DNA of 64,000 nucleotides from Mayamaea pseudoterrestris. Its lineage: Eukaryota; Bacillariophyta; Bacillariophyceae; Sellaphorales; Sellaphoraceae. The notes beneath the pieces are model-generated. The model had not been told where the DNA came from. It saw only the letters and a program-made list of their open reading frames with translations, and did not search any database. The position numbers were made by a program, and so were the translations under genes. The DNA is taken from the NCBI GenBank assembly GCA_027923505.1, contig BROI01000002.1, forward strand, positions 1,674,001 through 1,738,000, in the 5' to 3' direction. Shown piece after piece: positions 50,236-59,130 of the stretch (its first letter is position 1; each line of letters starts with the position of its first letter).

Positions 50236-53235
50236 TCAGCCCGCACGTGCCATGACATTCAAACGCCCCTACAGCAAGCCCTGTAGGTGCCCAAATTACA
50301 CCAGAATGGTGCCAACATCATTGTTTAGGCTGCGCTACAAGATGGTATGCCTGGCTGGTGTCTCAGGGAATGGCAATGTATTTGGTGACAACTTATCACC
50401 AGTCTCAGCCCGCAAGTGCCATGACATTCTAACGCCCCTACAGCAAGCCCTGTAGGTGCCCAAATTACACCAGAATGGTGCCAACATCATTAATCAGGCT
50501 GCGCTACAAGATGGTATACCTGGCTGGTGTCTCAGGGGATGGCAATGCATTTCGTGACAACTTGTCACCAGTCTCAGCCTGCACGTGCCATGACATTCAA
50601 ACGCCCCTACAGCAAGCCCTGTAGGTGCCCAAATTACACCAGAATGGTGCCAACATCATTATTCAGGCTGCGCTACAAGATGGTATGCCTGGCTGGTGTC
50701 TCAGGGGATGGCAATGTATTTGGTGACAACTTGTCACCAGTCTCAGCCAGCACATGCCATGACATTCAAACGCCCCTACAGCAAGCCCTGTAGGTGCCCA
50801 AATTACACCAGAATGGTGCCACCATCATTATTCAGGTTGCGCTACAAGATGGTATGCCTGGCTGGTGTCTCAGGGGATGGCAATGTATTTGGTGACAACT
50901 TGTCACCAGTCTCATCCCGCAATGCCGTGACATTCAAATGCCTCTACAGCAAGCCCTGTAGGTGCCCAAATTACACCAGAATGGTGACAACATCATTATT
51001 CAGGCTGCGCTACAAGATGGTATGCCTGGCTGGTGTCTCAGGGGATGGCAATGCATTTGGTGACAACTTGTCACCAGTCTCAGCCGCACATGCCATGACA
51101 TTCAAATGCCCCTACAGCAAGCCCTGTAGGTGCCCAAATTACACCAGAATGGTGCCAACATCATTATTCAGGTTGCGCTACAAGATGGTATGCCTGGCTG
51201 GTGTCTCAGGGGATGGCAATGTATTTGGTGACAACTTGTCACCAGTCTCAGCTGCACATGCCATGACATTCAAATGCCCCTACAGCAAGCCCTGTAGGTG
51301 CCCAAATTTCACCAGAATGGTGCCAACATCATTATTCAGGCTGCGCTACAAGATGGTATGCCTGGCTGGTGGCTCAGGGGATGGCAATGTATTTGGTGAC
51401 AACTTGTCACCAGTCTCAGCCAGCACATGCCATGACATTCAAATGCCCCTACAGCAAGCCCTGTAGGTGCCCAAATTTCACCAGAATGGTGCCAACATCA
51501 TTATTCAGGCTGCGCTACAAGATGGTATGCCTGGCTGGTGGCTCAGGGGATGGCAATGTATTTGGTGACAACTTGTCACCAGTCTCAGCCAGCACATGCC
51601 ATGACATTCAAACGCCCCTACAGCAAGCCCTGTAGGTGCCCAAATTACACCAGAATGGTGCCACCATCATTATTCAGGTTGCGCTACAAGATGGTATGCC
51701 TGGCTGGTGTCTCAGGGGATGGCAATGTATTTGGTGACAACTTGTCACCAGTCTCATCCCGCAATGCCGTGACATTCAAACGCCTCTACAGCAAGCCCTG
51801 TAGGTGCCCAAATTTCACCAGAATGGTGCCAACATCATTATTCAGGCTGCGCTACAAGATGGTATGCCTGGCTGGTGGCTCAGGGGATGGCAATGTATTT
51901 GGTGACAACTTGTCACCAGTCTCAGCCAGCACATGCCATGACATTCAAACGCCCCTACAGCAAGCCCTGTAGGTGCCCAAATTACACCAGAATGGTGCCT
52001 ACTTCATTATTTAGGCTGAGCTACAAGATGGTATGCCTGGCTGGTGTCTCAGGGGATGGCAATGTATGTGGTGACAACTTGTCACCAGTCTCAGCCCACA
52101 CATGCCATGACATTCAAACGCCCCTACAGCAAGCCCTGTAGGTGCCCAAATTACTCCAGAATGGTGCCAACATCATGATTTAGGCTGCGCTACAAGATGG
52201 TATACCTGGCTGGTGTCTCAGGGAATGGCAATGTATTTGGTGACAACTTGTCACCAGTCTCAGCCCACAGATGCCATGACATTCAAACGCCCCTACATCA
52301 GGCCCTGTAGGTGCCCGAATTCCACCAGAATGGTACCAACATCATTTTTCAGGTTGCGCTACAAGATGGTAGGCTTGGCTGGTGTCTCAGGGGACTGCAA
52401 TGTGATTGGTGACAACTTGTCACCAGCCTCAGCCAGCTCAACCTTGACATTCAAACGCCCCTACAGCAAGCCATGTATACACCCAAATTACACGAGAAAG
52501 GCCTTAACATCATTGTTTGGGCTGCGCTACAAGATGGTATGCCTGGCTGGTGTCTCAGGGGACTGCTATGTGATTGGTGACAACTTGTCACCTGTCTCAG
52601 CCAGCTGATGCCTTGACATTCAAACGCCCCTACAGCAAGCCCTGTATATACCCAAATTACACCAGAATGGTGCCAACATCATTATTCAGGCTGCACTATA
52701 AGATGGTAGGCTTGGCTGGTGTACCAGGGGATGGCAATGTAATTGGTGACAACTTGTCACCAGTCTCAGCCCGCATATGCCGTGATATTCAAACGCACCT
52801 ACAGCAAGCCCTGTAGGTGCCCAAATTACACCAGAATGGTGGCAACATCATTATTCAGGCTGCGCTACAAGATGGTAGGCTTGGCTGGTGTCTCAGGGGA
52901 TGGCAATGTATTTGGTGACAACTTGTCACCAGTCTCAGCCAGCACATGCCATGACATTCAAACGCCCCTATAGCAAGCCCTGTAGGTGCCTAAATTACTC
53001 CAGAATGTTGCCAACATCATTATTTGGGCTGCGCTACAAGATGGTTGGCTTGGCTGGTGTCTCAGGGGATGGCAATGTATTTGGTGACAACTTGTCACCA
53101 GTCTCAGACCGCAGATGCCGTGACATTCAAATGCACCATACAGCAAGCCCTGTAGGTGCCCAAATTACTCCAGAATGGTGCCAACATTATTATTCAGGCT
53201 GCGCTACAAGATGGTTTGTCTGGCTGGTGTCTAAG
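50236..53235 (+). repeat. 168-bp satellite array, right part
   Basis: About 17 further units in the same orientation and phase as the left part, interrupted only by the Copia insertion. The palindrome GGTGACAACTTGTCACC recurs near 50725, 50894, 51059, 51228, 51397, 51566 and so on. A higher-order similarity is visible: several neighbouring units around 51300-51900 share the GGTGGCTCAGGGG and AAATTTCACC variants. Units at ~52380-52700 resemble the diverged units at the left edge (GGACTGCAATGTGATTGGTGAC). Confidence 0.95.
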
Positions 53236-53244
53236 GGGACTGCA

Positions 53245-53595
53245 ATGAGATGTGTCGTTGAGTGGCCATGGCATGGGGCATTTGACTGGTATGAATCCAA
53301 AACGTGGCCATTCCCACAGTGTAGGCCATACCAATGGTGTAGTGCTTCCAGGCAGTCCGTTTTGCACCATTTATGACTTTGCACATGTCTACGGCACACC
53401 CTGGACAGGTTTTGCCCGACTCATTGGGTGGTTGAGTGGCCTGGGCATGGGGCATTTGACTGGTATGAATCCAAAACTGCCGGAGGTTGCCATTCCCACA
53501 GTGTAGACCATACCAATGTTGTAGGGCTTCCAGGCAGTCCTTTTTGCACCTATTGAGACTTTGCACATGTCCATGGCACGCCGTGGACATGCAGC
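53245..53595 (+). repeat. 182-bp repeat family, right block
   Basis: Two partial units, landmarks TTTGCACC at 53361 and 53543 (182 bp apart), in the same orientation as the block at 39530-39855. It directly abuts the end of the satellite. Confidence 0.8.
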
Positions 53596-53607
53596 TACGC
53601 GTACGAC

Positions 53608-53617
53608 GTACCGGTAC
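53608..53617. promoter_or_regulatory. GTACCGGTAC palindrome
   Basis: A perfect 10-bp palindrome 148 bp upstream of the YIPF6 ATG, just outside the 182-bp repeat. Identical to the sites at 370 and 27415. Confidence 0.4.
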
Positions 53618-53764
53618 AGCGCTAAAAAAATGTCGCGGCAAGTAACGATGCGACTCGAATCTTTAGCTTTCCATGCATGCGTTCGACTGGCTCGCAACGA
53701 TGTGGTCATCTGCCGCTTTGCTTCAGTCGTTTCAGTTTTCCCTCCTTTTCGTAATCATAACATA

Positions 53765-54616
53765 ATGTCAAGCCAAGCTCCGCCCTCATGGGCAACTCCA
53801 TCCCCAGTCACTCAAACAAGCTTGCAACCATCCCAAGCCGCTCCACAATGGGCGCAACCAATAGCATCACAGCCTCAAGTTGCCTCCGCCGACGACCACA
53901 TGGCCGAACTCTTTCGTCCCTACAGCACGCTGGATGAGCCAGTCAGTGAAACAATCATGCGGGACGTTCGCGCCGTCTACACCAAGCTAAAGATTGTTCT
54001 GCGTCCGCTCGATCGGCGCCTGACGCTTTCGCCAGCCGCCATGTACAGCATGGTTTCCACGAGTAGTGATGATCCGGATAACAACAACAATAATAATAAT
54101 AATACTGCCAATGCAGCAGGATCAAATGCCAATACATCCGACAATCAACTTTCGGAGAATGATCGTCAAGTCATTAACGAACTAAAGGATTGGGATCTAT
54201 GGGGACCGCTCATTCTCTGCTTGATCCTTGGCGTTGTCCTTAGCTTCAAGGCGCCCACCAACCAAGCGTCCATTGTCTTTGCCTCGGTCTTTGTCACTGC
54301 GTGGGCTGGATCGACGATTGTCACCATGAATGCGCAGCTACTTGGCGGAACCATTAGTTTCTTTCAGTCGCTCTGCGTGCTTGGCTATAGCAACTTTCCA
54401 TTGGTCTTGGCGGCGTCAGCGATTGGAATCATGCGCATCTTTGTTCATACCTGGATGTGGATCGACATGATTATTGTTTCCGTTGGCTTCCTTTGGGCGA
54501 TTCGGACGAGTAGTGTTTTCATGAGCCTCTACGTCAAGCCGGAGCGGCGGTTGCTGGCGCTGTATCCAGTCTTCTTCTTTTATGTTTTCATGAGCTGGCT
54601 GATTCTGCTGTTTTAA
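53765..54616 (+). CDS. YIPF6: YIP1-family Golgi protein, YIPF6-like
   Basis: 283 aa from the ATG at 53765 (MSSQAPPSWATPSP). The N-terminal ~120 residues are Pro/Gln/Ser-rich and cytosolic, with an LDEPVSETIMRDVRAVYTKL segment and an Asn-repeat. DWDLWGPLILCLILGVVLS, close to the YIPF6 signature, starts a five-helix domain: IVFASVFVTAWAGSTIV, TISFFQSLCVLGYSNFPLVL, IDMIIVSVGFLWAIRTS and LALYPVFFFYVFMSWLIL. YIP1 proteins work in ER-Golgi vesicle traffic with Rab GTPases. First gene to the right of the repeat island. Confidence 0.92.
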   Translation: MSSQAPPSWATPSPVTQTSLQPSQAAPQWAQPIASQPQVASADDHMAELFRPYSTLDEPVSETIMRDVRAVYTKLKIVLRPLDRRLTLSPAAMYSMVSTSSDDPDNNNNNNNNTANAAGSNANTSDNQLSENDRQVINELKDWDLWGPLILCLILGVVLSFKAPTNQASIVFASVFVTAWAGSTIVTMNAQLLGGTISFFQSLCVLGYSNFPLVLAASAIGIMRIFVHTWMWIDMIIVSVGFLWAIRTSSVFMSLYVKPERRLLALYPVFFFYVFMSWLILLF

Positions 54617-54822
54617 ATATAGGAGCTGCTTCAAGTTATTATATTGACTGTATACATGGATACTCGCTACTACTTGCACTACGGTAGAAATGCTATCATG
54701 GGCCAACTTGGCGATGAGTGACGAAAAGTAGTACGTGTCGCACCACGACCCATCCTAGCTCCGAATGGAAACCGCGCCGTTGATGCCGCGCGCTTCTCAC
54801 ACAACCAAGACACTCATTGCCT

Positions 54823-54831
54823 ACCGGTACC
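54823..54831. promoter_or_regulatory. TACCGGTAC site
   Basis: Nine bases of the recurrent GTACCGGTAC motif, here only 22 bp before the ATG at 54853. The position differs from the other sites, so this one may sit in or near the transcription start. Confidence 0.3.
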
Positions 54832-54852
54832 ATACTTTAAAATTACACAATC

Positions 54853-55275
54853 ATGACCATCAAAGAAGACGACGCTGACTTGAAAAAGAAGTACGACGAC
54901 GAGGAGCCAGAGATTATCGCGGACGCTGTTCCCATCAAAGGCAATAGTAACGAAGCTCCCATTCCGCCTGGCCACTCGCGATTCTACTGCAGCAAGTGTC
55001 ACACGGTGCGTTTGTAGTGAATGAAATGCAGAAACAGAATGCTGCTCTTGCTTATATGCATGTCTCTGTTGTTTTTCAGCCGTATGATTTGCCCGACAAG
55101 GCGACTTCCTGGCGCTGTCAGCAATGGTGAGTAGTTGTGGATTAGACGTGTACACTGCTTACTTTATAATCAGTTTTTCGAATTTGCTGTTTGCTCACAA
55201 TCTACCTCTTGCTATAATAGCATGGTATTCAATTCGACATCTGTCGGCGAGTGCGAGTGGTGCAATATTTTGTAA
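54853..55275 (+). CDS. Small zinc-binding protein with three CxxC pairs, three exons
   Basis: Exons 54853-55005, 55080-55126 and 55221-55275; introns of 74 and 94 bp with GTGCGT/TCAG and GTGAGT/ATAG ends. The frame is continuous and gives 84 aa. The first ~45 residues are acidic and Lys-rich. Then come three pairs, FYCSKCHTPYDLP, SWRCQQCMVFNS and GECEWCNIL, the last near the stop. This looks like a compact zinc site of the zinc-ribbon or treble-clef kind. I do not recognise the family. The context is non-informative: YIPF6 lies upstream and the MPC gene is convergent. Confidence 0.65.
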
Positions 55276-55454
55276 GAAAAGACAGACGAGTCTTCGTACA
55301 AGAACGTCATGGAAGAATCCATTGAGCGATACATAATAAGTTGAGACTTGAGACAATATAGCTTATAACTCGACGGCAAGATTCGCCCAATCTGCTTCGT
55401 ATCTGTATATAATTTGAATCGTTTGTATTACGAGTCTGCTGGTAGTGAAGTACC

Positions 55455-56418
55455 TTATTTACTCGCCTCGTTACTAGCCGTTCCAAGATGCAAGTAATCG
55501 GCATTCACTTTGCGTCCCATATGCCATGCCGAGCTCCCAAAGAGCGCAATGTTCACGCTACACAATGCGTAATTGATAGGAGTCACCAATAGAGCGTATC
55601 GCGAAAAGAAAAAGCCCGTCAAGGTCAAGGCCGTGTACTGCGGCAGAGAAATCTTATCCGTCGGCCGCTGCAAGTCGAAAAAGGAGGCGCCACTAATCAT
55701 CCACTTTGACATTGGGGCCCAAAAGTGTACTGCATATTGAGGAGAAAAGAGAGGGAATATTCTATAGGTTAGATAGCAGAAACAAATAGCTAGCTGACCC
55801 ATTCAAAGAACGTCTCTTAGTTGACGCACCTGTAAACGGTCCAGCCGGAGCCGCAGCAACCTTGGAAACAACGCCATAGTCACTCTTGGTCAGCATGTTC
55901 CGAACCGTCGGTGCTCCAACAATGGTTCCAGCAATCAAGACTCCTCCAATTGCCGCCTGCTGCAAAATTCTACTGGCCTCATCCTCCTCTCCGTTACTCA
56001 TCTTGTATTCAACAGCCCGTCGAAACTGATTCAGCTGCGCTCCAATATTCGCCAAGTGACATCCACAAAGCAGCAAATTGCGTGGCTGCACGATCCAGGC
56101 CCAGCGAGCAAACAAGCTCGAGTAGACAATCAAGACGGGCGTCATGGTCAAACTGATCACTTCCGGGCCGCTCGAGTAGGCGTCCCAAATGGCCGACGCG
56201 GACATGCCCCAGCCGGCCAAGGCGCCAAAGCCGCCCCATAGTTCGGCGCTGTACCACCAGCCAGTCTTTTTGGGAGATGATGTTGATGATGACGAAGTAA
56301 AGGTTCGGCGAGTCGGTGGTGCAATTTTGCAAGCACTCGATCGAGCGGCAGACGGAACGACGAGCGATCTTGTCGTTTGCAGCACCAGCCGGCTTGATTG
56401 AGACGCTGCAGAAAACAT
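55455..56418 (-). CDS. MPC1-MPC2: Mitochondrial pyruvate carrier, MPC1-MPC2 fusion, two exons
   Basis: Exon 1 is 56418-55830 and exon 2 is 55729-55455; the 100-bp intron has GTGCGT and GCAG ends. Joining gives APAGPFTVHFWAPMSKW, a normal MPC2 start, so the join is not an artefact of two genes. The product is 287 aa. Residues 1-~45: Ser/Arg-rich mitochondrial presequence. MPC1 module ~57-138: GFGALAGWGMSASAIWDA, MTPVLIVYSSLFARWAWIV, QPRNLLLCGCHLANIGAQLN. Linker ~139-190 holds an extra hydrophobic helix, AAIGGVLIAGTIVGA. MPC2 module ~191-270: WMISGASFFDLQRP, LTGFFFSRYALLVTPINYAL. MPC normally works as an MPC1/MPC2 heterodimer importing pyruvate across the inner membrane. Confidence 0.9.
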
Positions 56419-56964
56419 ACTTGACAAGTTACTTTTAGCTTATAGGTGAGCAATGCGAGGAGTCGAACGAATGATGAAGAAGGATCGTTGGAAACGGATG
56501 TGAGCAGCAGCAGGTGCCGTCGGCGAATCTAGGATGCTCCTTGGCGCACCGTGACAACTCAACTTGAGTTAGTTTTATGTTGCGATTTGATTAGCATCGC
56601 GCGCCGATGAGTCACTTTTCAGCTAGTGTATCATTTCAGCAGCCTGCCAAGCACGAGAGCCAGGCTCTTTTCTGTTTTTCTGATCAACAGAGCATGTTAT
56701 GTAGGCCCGCCTGCAGTTGACAAGTCTGTTGAAATGACTACTGGTGCTCCGCCGTCAACGCTGCATGAATGCTGCGCGAGGACATATGCGCCGAGGACAA
56801 CCCGCTCGTCGAAAGGAATACATTACACGTATCTAGTTAAGCGAGAACTACCGGTAGTATTAAAAGTCTAGAATGTCATTGACAGGGCACGAGTATGAAA
56901 TTCAAGTTGTAGCAGCAAAAACTCTGTATCAACTCGTCCCCCGTATGAATCATGCATAAGCACT
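56419..56964. other. Intergenic upstream of the MPC gene
   Basis: 546 bp between the PA2G4 stop and the MPC start, both on the minus strand. ACTACCGGTAGT (56847-56858), a perfect 12-bp palindrome with the same CCGG core as the GTACCGGTAC sites, lies near the PA2G4 3' end. No gene seen. Confidence 0.45.
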
Positions 56965-58904
56965 CTATTTCTTGCCCTTGGCCTTTTTAGCAGCTTTTCG
57001 GGCAGCTCTCTTTTGCGCCTCGGCTTCAAGCTCGTCGAGAACCTTCTTTGTATCCTCATCAGGTTCCTTCTTCGTCTTGAAGTACTCGGGCATGTCTAAT
57101 CCGGTAACTCGGCTCGTTCCACTCGGCAACAGGAGGACTGTACACTTGAAGTGTGCCACCTTGCCACTATGTTCATGCAGGCTCGGATACGGTTGCAGCA
57201 AGGTACGCGTCACACATTCCTGCAATCCGAGTCGAGCTTTTCGAACATCGTTCAAGTGGCGCAAGGTAAATGGTAACGTCGGAAATTTCTTGTCCACTTC
57301 GGCCAGCAATGCGCGCGAAGCCTGTACCTTGAGTTGGTAGGTTTGGTCGACGTTACGCTTAAAGACCGTCGTGCGCATATCGCCCGGGCGTGCATTGCCG
57401 TCGCCCGAGCTCATGGCAACGTCGACGGCGTATACTTCATACTGCTCGAATGTGCATTCCGGCAGCTTTTCTTCCACTGCCTGGTGCTCCTCCGGACTCG
57501 TCTTTCGAAGAGCAACTTCCTTGACGCCGTCCAATACGTAGCGCTTCATTTGATGCATGCGCACCGAGTGAATTGGCGTGACGCCATAATTGTTGGCGAC
57601 ACGCTCCACCGCCTCGGTCACTTCGGTATTTTTCTTGCCGGCAGCAATGGCGTGAGCGGCCACCAACATGGCATTGTAGGCAGCAACGGCAACATTGCCA
57701 GTCTCCTCGTCGGGTTCAGGCGGAGCCTGGTCTTCAGATTCGGGAACGATGCAAGTGTGCGCGGCAACGGCAATGTATCCATCAATGTGACAACCAAGAT
57801 CAATCTTGACAATGTCTCCCACTTTAAGTACTGGCTGTGTACAGCGTTGAAGCGAAATACAGATGTGTGAGTCAATCACGTGATATATAGTTGTTGGCCA
57901 GCATCCTTCCGAACATAATGCGACCATGACAAAGAGAGGGTCTCGTGAACAGAGTAGACAAGTGGCCGGCCACGAACAAGCGCAAAATGGTTTGCTTCAG
58001 TTAGAAAACATCCCCATTCGCCTTGTCCGTCAATCTTCCTGTTGAACGCGGGTCTGTGCGCAAGTCCGAGAACGCCTCTCCCGCCGAAACGAAAGAATTG
58101 AACAGGGCAGAACCAAAATTCATCAATCCCACCCCATTTGGCGTACAATCGTCGCGCACTTGGTACGACCACAACAGGTTTTGTTTTTAATCAAAATGCA
58201 CGCTTGACAAGCAAATCGAATGCATCTTCTCGCCACGACATTTCATCGGCACGTACCCTTTCTTCACTCAGCAATGGACTATGGTTGCAGACAACGTCAT
58301 TCACCGAAACACAAACGGGAAAGGCAATTCCTCGATCAATGACTTGTCCATTGATCTTCTTTGTGTACAGCTTGGAGCATCCCTGCGTAATGACCGTGTG
58401 TCCAAACTCGCAGAGCTCAATCACCTTTTTTCCCGGAAGGCATTGCTTGACAAGTCCCTCCAAAGCGAGATTGACAATCTTGGCTGCTTCCTGGTACTTT
58501 GTAGTAACGTTGCTGTGAAAATAAAAGACGAGAGATGTATGTTAGCCATAAGTGTATCGAAGGAAGCATTTAGACGACACTACGGGCAGCGACGACGGAT
58601 TGCACCTCGGCGAAAAGCATGGCGGGAGGTGCCAACGTCACGGACAAGGCACGAGAAATTCCTCTCTATGGACTCACAAAGCACTTCGCCTAAAGACTTG
58701 CTTCCTCCATCAGCAGCAGCAGTTTCGATACTGATTATTCTCACACTCTGCTGTCGCGCATCGTCCTTGCGCATCGTCCTTGCGCGCCACTCACCTGTCG
58801 GATAGATCCGTCACCTCCTCCTCGTCGTCCATTTTCTCCGCAACGTCGCTGAGCTCGACGCCTCCGCCGGTAATGACTTCCTCCTCTTGACCGTTATCTG
58901 ACAT
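56965..58904 (-). CDS. PA2G4: Proliferation-associated protein 2G4 (EBP1), three exons
   Basis: Exons 58904-58795, 58512-58257 and 57834-56965; introns of 282 bp (GTGAGT/ACAG) and 422 bp (GTACGT/ACAG). The product is 411 aa, close to human PA2G4. The acidic start MSDNGQEEEVITGGGVELSD leads into SNVTTKYQEAAKIVNLAL, GKKVIELCEFGH, KKINGQVIDRGIAFPVC, then KVGDIVKIDLGCHIDGYIA and the methionine-aminopeptidase-like pita-bread fold. The metal-ligand set of active aminopeptidases is not kept, as in the family. The C-terminal Lys/Ala-rich tail (KRAARKAAKKAKGKK) matches the known RNA- and ribosome-binding end. Role: ribosome-exit-site and growth-control factor. Confidence 0.93.
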
Positions 58905-59047
58905 GCTCTTATAGTACTGCTAGTTGAAAAAGCTCTAACAAAGTGTCGGATGCCTTCAAGTTATCACGGAGCGAACGGTGATGGGAGGCAACAAAGTGTG
59001 ATGGCCGACGCAGCGATTTGTGCGTCCACGAGCGGTTGTCACGCTGT

Positions 59048-59062
59048 GTCGGAGCGGTTATG
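59048..59062. promoter_or_regulatory. GTCGGAGCGGTTATG motif in a divergent promoter
   Basis: One mismatch to the motif at 37955. It lies in the 226-bp gap between PA2G4 (144 bp upstream of its start) and the CK2 beta gene (69 bp upstream), so it could serve both. Confidence 0.3.
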
Positions 59063-59130
59063 GTAAACTGGTTATGAGACACAGTTAGTCGCATCGGTAC
59101 TGGTTGTGACAGGTGTCACACTCTCGCGGA

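Noticed and set aside
40600-53235. Regularly spaced palindromes suggesting a CRISPR-like array
   Set aside because: The whole 168-bp unit is conserved, with no unique spacers, and the context is nuclear eukaryotic DNA.
55455-55802. Separate MPC2 gene in exon 2
   Set aside because: The exon has no suitable start for MPC2, and the conserved APAGPFT that precedes VHFWAP is encoded in the upstream exon.
56440-56475. GTTCGACTCC on the minus strand, like a tRNA T-loop
   Set aside because: The flanking bases do not form a T stem or acceptor stem, and no D arm or anticodon arm is found at the right distance.
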